A DNA stretch of 16,791 nt. It comes from Candidatus Binatia bacterium. Its GTDB lineage: Bacteria > Desulfobacterota_B > Binatia > UBA9968 > JAJDTQ01. The DNA is taken from the NCBI GenBank assembly GCA_022827045.1, contig JAJDTQ010000270.1:1-16791 (forward strand). Direction: 5' to 3'. A program made the translations under genes and the position numbers. Position 1 is the stretch's first letter. The number at the start of each line of letters is the position of its first letter. Under the pieces are notes generated by a model that was not told the origin of the DNA, made no database searches, and worked only from the letters and a program-made list of their open reading frames with translations. Below, one piece after another: positions 14,068-16,791 of the stretch.

Positions 14068-14334
14068 TCAACGGTCCCCGCCGGCCTCCTCCAGCGGGAT
14101 ACCCTGTTCCACGAGCATCACGGGAATGCCGTCGCGGATAACGTAGAGGTACCGGCCGTCCTCGCGGACCAGCCCGCCGCTGATGGATTCGGTCACCGTT
14201 TCGCCCGCGCGATTGACCAGTTGCCCCGCCTCGATCTTTCGGTTGAGGCTCTCGATGAGCGCCTCGTCCGCCAGCGACACCGCCTCCCGAGTCTCGGGGC
14301 ATGCCAGGATACTGAGCAACTGCTGATCGATCAC
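14068..14334 (-). CDS. Trm112-like (UPF0434-type) small protein
   Basis: From the GTG at 14334 this is an 88-residue protein. It begins Ile-Asp-Gln-Gln-Leu-Leu-Ser-Ile-Leu-Ala-Cys-Pro-Glu and ends with a domain containing GRYLYVIRDGIPVMLVEQ, the conserved signature of the Trm112/YcaR family. In eukaryotes and archaea Trm112 activates methyltransferases; the bacterial proteins are poorly characterised. Only one Cys remains where zinc-binding members have several, so metal binding is unlikely. A longer frame reaches back to 14490, but the extra N-terminus is Arg/Ala-rich and unlike the family, whereas GGAG 6 bases before the GTG and a good promoter support the short form. Confidence 0.82.
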   Translation of the reverse strand: MIDQQLLSILACPETREAVSLADEALIESLNRKIEAGQLVNRAGETVTESISGGLVREDGRYLYVIRDGIPVMLVEQGIPLEEAGGDR

Positions 14335-14340
14335 GCTTGT

Positions 14341-14344
14341 CTCC
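14341..14344 (-). promoter_or_regulatory. Ribosome binding site fixing the Trm112-like GTG start
   Basis: GGAG, 6 bases before GTG 14334; decides against the longer upstream starts. Confidence 0.65.
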
Positions 14345-14364
14345 GTTTTCAATGACGTTGACCC

Positions 14365-14393
14365 AATATTCCCCTCCGTCTCGCGGGTGTCAA
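14365..14393 (-). promoter_or_regulatory. Promoter of the Trm112-like gene
   Basis: TTGACA (14393 to 14388), exactly 17 bases, AATATT (14370 to 14365, four of six). The predicted start near 14358 leaves a leader of about 24 bases with the GGAG site. It is the best sigma-70-like promoter in the window. Confidence 0.6.
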
Positions 14394-14424
14394 TCCGATA
14401 GGCAATCCTCGTCCCCTCCCCACC

Positions 14425-14444
14425 CCTGTATTCGCGGGAACGAC
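14425..14444. repeat. Truncated REP-like copy
   Basis: CCTG followed by TATTCGCGGGAACGAC matches the 9604-9630 repeat with the left stem arm missing and two changed bases, so it can no longer form the hairpin. A decayed copy. Confidence 0.5.
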
Positions 14445-14477
14445 GGGTGCGGGCTGCCCTGGCTGAAGCTTCCTTGG

Positions 14478-14506
14478 TTGATGCAGCCAAACCTCTTGGC
14501 TATGTT
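14478..14506 (+). promoter_or_regulatory. Candidate UbiD promoter with operator-like inverted repeat
   Basis: TTGATG (14478-14483), 17 bases, TATGTT (14501-14506), each four of six. Within the spacer AGCCAA (14485-14490) and TTGGCT (14496-14501) form an inverted repeat with 5 bases between, a plausible repressor site covering the minus-10 edge. Confidence 0.4.
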
Positions 14507-14513
14507 GCCGTCT

Positions 14514-14520
14514 GGAGGTG
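14514..14520 (+). promoter_or_regulatory. Ribosome binding site fixing the UbiD ATG
   Basis: GGAGGTG, 7 bases before ATG 14528; decides for this start over the GTG at 14447 upstream. Confidence 0.8.
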
Positions 14521-14527
14521 GCGAGCC

Positions 14528-16096
14528 ATGAACGGGACTTTTCGGGAGTACATCGAGCTCTTGCGGGACAATGACGAGTTGTTGGACATTCGCAAGCCGG
14601 TGGATCTGAGGGACGTGGCGGCGCTCACGGACCAGAGCGACAAGGGGCTGCTCTTCGAGAACCCCGTGGGATATTCCATGCCGGTGGCGTGCGGCATGCT
14701 TCAGAAGCGGGAACGTCTCGCCATCGCCCTGGATGCGCCCTATCCCGAGATCCACAAGCGCTTCCAGTGGGCCATGTCCAACTCCATCGACCCGGTGATG
14801 GTGGAAGACGCCCCGGTGAAGGAGTTCATGCAACTGGGCGCGGACGTGGACCTGTTCAAGTTGCCGGTGCCCATCTTCTCCACCCTGGACGGCGCGCCCA
14901 TGATCACCGCCGCGGTGGTCATCTCAGAGGACCCGGAGTACGGCATGAACGCCGGCTGCTACCGGCTGTTGCTCAAGGAGCGCAACGTCACCGGCATCGA
15001 CATCGTCACGCCCAACAACCTTCACAACTTCACTAGGCGGGCGCTGGCGGAAAACCGGCCGCTGCCCATCTCCATCTCCATCGGCGTGCACCCGCGCGAG
15101 CTTATGGGGGCGCTCTTCAAGGCCTCGCTGGGAACCAACGAGCTGGGCTTCGCCGGCGGCCTCGGGGGACGCCCGGTGGAGCTCACCCCCGGCGTCGCCG
15201 GCCCGGTACCGTTCATCGCCGGCTCCGAGATCGTGCTGGAGGGAGAGATCCCGCCCGAGGGCTGGGTGCATCCGGAGGGGCCATTCGGCGAGTTCTCACG
15301 CCTGGTGGGAGGCACCCACCGCAACCCCAACGTGCACATCAAGTCCGTGCTGCACCGGCGCGACCCCATCTACTACGCGCTCCACATGCCCTGGGAGAAC
15401 CTGTGGATGAGTGCGCCGATCTACGAGGCGGCGGCCTGGCGCGTGATGGCGGAGACCGGCGTGCAGGTGACCGCCATCAACGTGACGCCGGGAGGCTGCT
15501 GTCACTGGCACATCGTGGCGTCCATCAAGAAGAGCCCGGGCGACGGCAAGAACGCCATCGCCGCGCTGCTGTCCATCGCCGACATCAAGTACGTGGTGGT
15601 GACCGACGACGACATCGACATCTACGACCCCGTGGAGGTGGAGTGGGCCATCGCCACCCGCGTGCAGGCGGACCGGGACACGGTGATCCTGTCCAACGCC
15701 CGCTCGAAGCCGCTGGATCCGTCCATCCCGCCCAGCGCCAACGGCGTACCCACCACGGCCAAGATGGGCATCGACGCCACCATCCCGGAGAACGTGCCGC
15801 GCTACCGCTACAACCGCATCGTCTACCACAACCAGGGGAAGGCGGTGTTGGACGATTACCTGGGCGAGTCGCCGGCCGCGCCTCAACCGGCGGCCGCCGG
15901 CGACGACGCCATCGAGCGGCTGGCGGAACAAACCCTGAACATGCTGCGCGAGAAGCGGCTCACCTTCAGCGAACTGCTGGACGCATACTCGGACGAAGGG
16001 TTCGCCACGGTCATGGCGCTGGTGGGGCGCCTCAATGAACGCAAGCAGATCACGCTGGACGAGGAGGGGAAGTACATGCCCGCCGAGGACACCTGA
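14528..16096 (+). CDS. UbiD-family prFMN-dependent decarboxylase
   Basis: A 522-residue cytoplasmic enzyme of the UbiD/Fdc family, which reversibly decarboxylates aromatic or unsaturated acids using prenylated FMN made by a UbiX partner (not in this window). Asn141-x4-Arg146 and Glu250-x4-Glu255 (PEGPFGEF) keep the exact relative spacing of N168, R173, E277 and E282 of the fungal ferulate decarboxylase Fdc1, so cofactor binding and the E-R-E catalytic network look intact. Glu205 (NELGFAGGL) is a likely metal ligand. After an Ala/Pro linker near 450, a helical tail of about 60 residues (RLAEQTLNMLREKRLTFSEL and on) extends beyond the core. Start ATG is set by a strong ribosome site. E. coli UbiD acts in ubiquinone synthesis, but many relatives act in aromatic degradation; the substrate here is open. 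Confidence 0.9.
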   Translation: MNGTFREYIELLRDNDELLDIRKPVDLRDVAALTDQSDKGLLFENPVGYSMPVACGMLQKRERLAIALDAPYPEIHKRFQWAMSNSIDPVMVEDAPVKEFMQLGADVDLFKLPVPIFSTLDGAPMITAAVVISEDPEYGMNAGCYRLLLKERNVTGIDIVTPNNLHNFTRRALAENRPLPISISIGVHPRELMGALFKASLGTNELGFAGGLGGRPVELTPGVAGPVPFIAGSEIVLEGEIPPEGWVHPEGPFGEFSRLVGGTHRNPNVHIKSVLHRRDPIYYALHMPWENLWMSAPIYEAAAWRVMAETGVQVTAINVTPGGCCHWHIVASIKKSPGDGKNAIAALLSIADIKYVVVTDDDIDIYDPVEVEWAIATRVQADRDTVILSNARSKPLDPSIPPSANGVPTTAKMGIDATIPENVPRYRYNRIVYHNQGKAVLDDYLGESPAAPQPAAAGDDAIERLAEQTLNMLREKRLTFSELLDAYSDEGFATVMALVGRLNERKQITLDEEGKYMPAEDT

Positions 16097-16147
16097 GCCG
16101 GCGGCCCCTGACGGTGAATCCGCATATCGAGATGCGCCGCGACGAAT

Positions 16148-16171
16148 GTAGGGGCGACCGGCGGTCGCCCC
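16148..16171. repeat. GC-rich hairpin repeat (GTAGGGGCG family)
   Basis: GGGGCGACC (16151-16159) and GGTCGCCCC (16163-16171) form a perfect 9-bp stem with a 3-base loop. The preceding CGAATGTA resembles the lead-in of the 13029-13054 repeat. It lies between the UbiD and second GST genes. Confidence 0.7.
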
Positions 16172-16232
16172 GTGGCGTACACGCAAGGAAGCAGGACAGG
16201 CTCCCGGCTTTCGGACCAAAAGGAGAATGACG

Positions 16233-16791
16233 GTGACGACGGAACTCGTTTTCTACACCAACCCGATGTCGCGTGGACGCATCGTACGCTGGATGCTGGA
16301 GGAGTTGGGCGTCCCGTACCGCACCGAACTCGTGGAGTTCGGCCCGATGATGAAGTCGCCGGAGTACCTGGCCGTCAACCCCATGGGCAAGGTGCCGGCT
16401 ATCCGCCACGGCGACACGGTGGTCACCGAGTGCGCGGCCATCTGCGCCTACCTCGCCGACGCCTTCCCGGAGGCCGGACTGGCGCCGCCGAGCGGACAGC
16501 GCGGCACCTACTACCGCTGGCTGTTCTTCGCCGCCGGTCCATTGGAGGCGACGGTCACCAACCGCATGTTCGGTTTCACCGTGCCGCCGGACAAGGAATC
16601 GATGGTGGGCTACGGCAATTACGCCACTGTGATGGACGCCCTTGAGAAAGCCGTCGAGGGCGAAGGCTACGTCGCCGGTGAAGCCTTCTCTGCCGCCGAC
16701 GTGTACGTGGGGTCGCACATCGGCTGGGGCATGCAGTACGACACCATCGAAAAGCGCCCGGGATTCGAGGCGTACTGGTCGCGGCTCAGCG
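16233..16791 (+). CDS. Glutathione S-transferase, N-terminal part (3' end outside window)
   Basis: About 186 residues are visible and the frame is open at the window edge. The thioredoxin-like domain begins ELVFYTNPMSRGRIVRWMLE; the Ser of Met-Ser-Arg-Gly is in the catalytic position of Ser-type GSTs. GKVPAIRHGD holds the cis-Pro, and TECAAICAYLAD the gamma-glutamyl-binding Glu. The helical domain follows, with SAADVYVGSHIGW near the end. Start: AAAGGAG ends at 16225, only 1 base before ATG 16227 but 7 bases before the in-frame GTG 16233, which I therefore prefer; use of the ATG would add two residues. It differs clearly from the GST at 13251-13889, so the two are not recent duplicates. It follows the UbiD gene by 136 bases. 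Confidence 0.88.
   Translation, partial: MTTELVFYTNPMSRGRIVRWMLEELGVPYRTELVEFGPMMKSPEYLAVNPMGKVPAIRHGDTVVTECAAICAYLADAFPEAGLAPPSGQRGTYYRWLFFAAGPLEATVTNRMFGFTVPPDKESMVGYGNYATVMDALEKAVEGEGYVAGEAFSAADVYVGSHIGWGMQYDTIEKRPGFEAYWSRLS

Noticed and set aside
14335..14490. N-terminal extension of the Trm112-like gene
   Set aside because: Arg/Ala-rich, not family-like, and runs through the promoter and ribosome site of the shorter GTG form.
14447..14527. N-terminal extension of the UbiD gene
   Set aside because: A strong GGAGGTG site precedes ATG 14528; the extension crosses the putative promoter.

Overview
This is a GC-rich, gene-dense stretch of a Gram-negative chromosome. It has Sec signal peptides, an outer-membrane beta-barrel protein ending in Phe, and an RND-type inner-membrane transporter. 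Codon use, the two-domain HisG, the glmU-glmS pair and the dispersed hairpin repeats would fit a deltaproteobacterial-type or related environmental lineage, but I cannot fix the taxon from sequence alone.

Layout. Positions 1-604 hold the 3' part of hisG. Convergent with it is a minus-strand operon (2151 to 611): a 61-residue membrane protein, a TPR protein with a C-terminal membrane anchor, and a dicluster-type ferredoxin whose second Cys motif is split by a long insertion. Divergent from that, glmU and glmS (2289-5510) supply UDP-GlcNAc for the envelope. They are followed by a convergent rRNA methyltransferase gene, rlmE (6108 to 5515).

The most interesting block is 6264-13031, four tightly spaced same-strand genes: a DUF1302 outer-membrane barrel, a DUF1329 LolA/LolB-like periplasmic protein, a YCF48/BNR-type beta-propeller and a 788-residue MMPL/RND transporter. 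Together they look like a complete trans-envelope conveyor for a hydrophobic substrate, still uncharacterised as a machine as far as I know. The region upstream has three phased 10-bp repeats, a perfect AT-rich palindrome and a candidate promoter.

Downstream, the convergent gap 13032-13250 contains a GC hairpin repeat that overlaps the transporter stop codon and a 159-bp element with near-perfect terminal inverted repeats (MITE-like). Then come, on the minus strand, a beta-class-like GST, tRNA-Leu(CAA) and a Trm112-like small protein. On the plus strand are a UbiD-family prFMN-dependent decarboxylase with a C-terminal extension and the 5' part of a second GST, cut by the window end.

The glm genes, rlmE, tRNA, Trm112-like gene and hisG are housekeeping. 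The cassette, the GSTs and the UbiD enzyme suggest handling of hydrophobic or aromatic compounds, but no substrate is visible. No stretch longer than about 300 bases lacks a gene.
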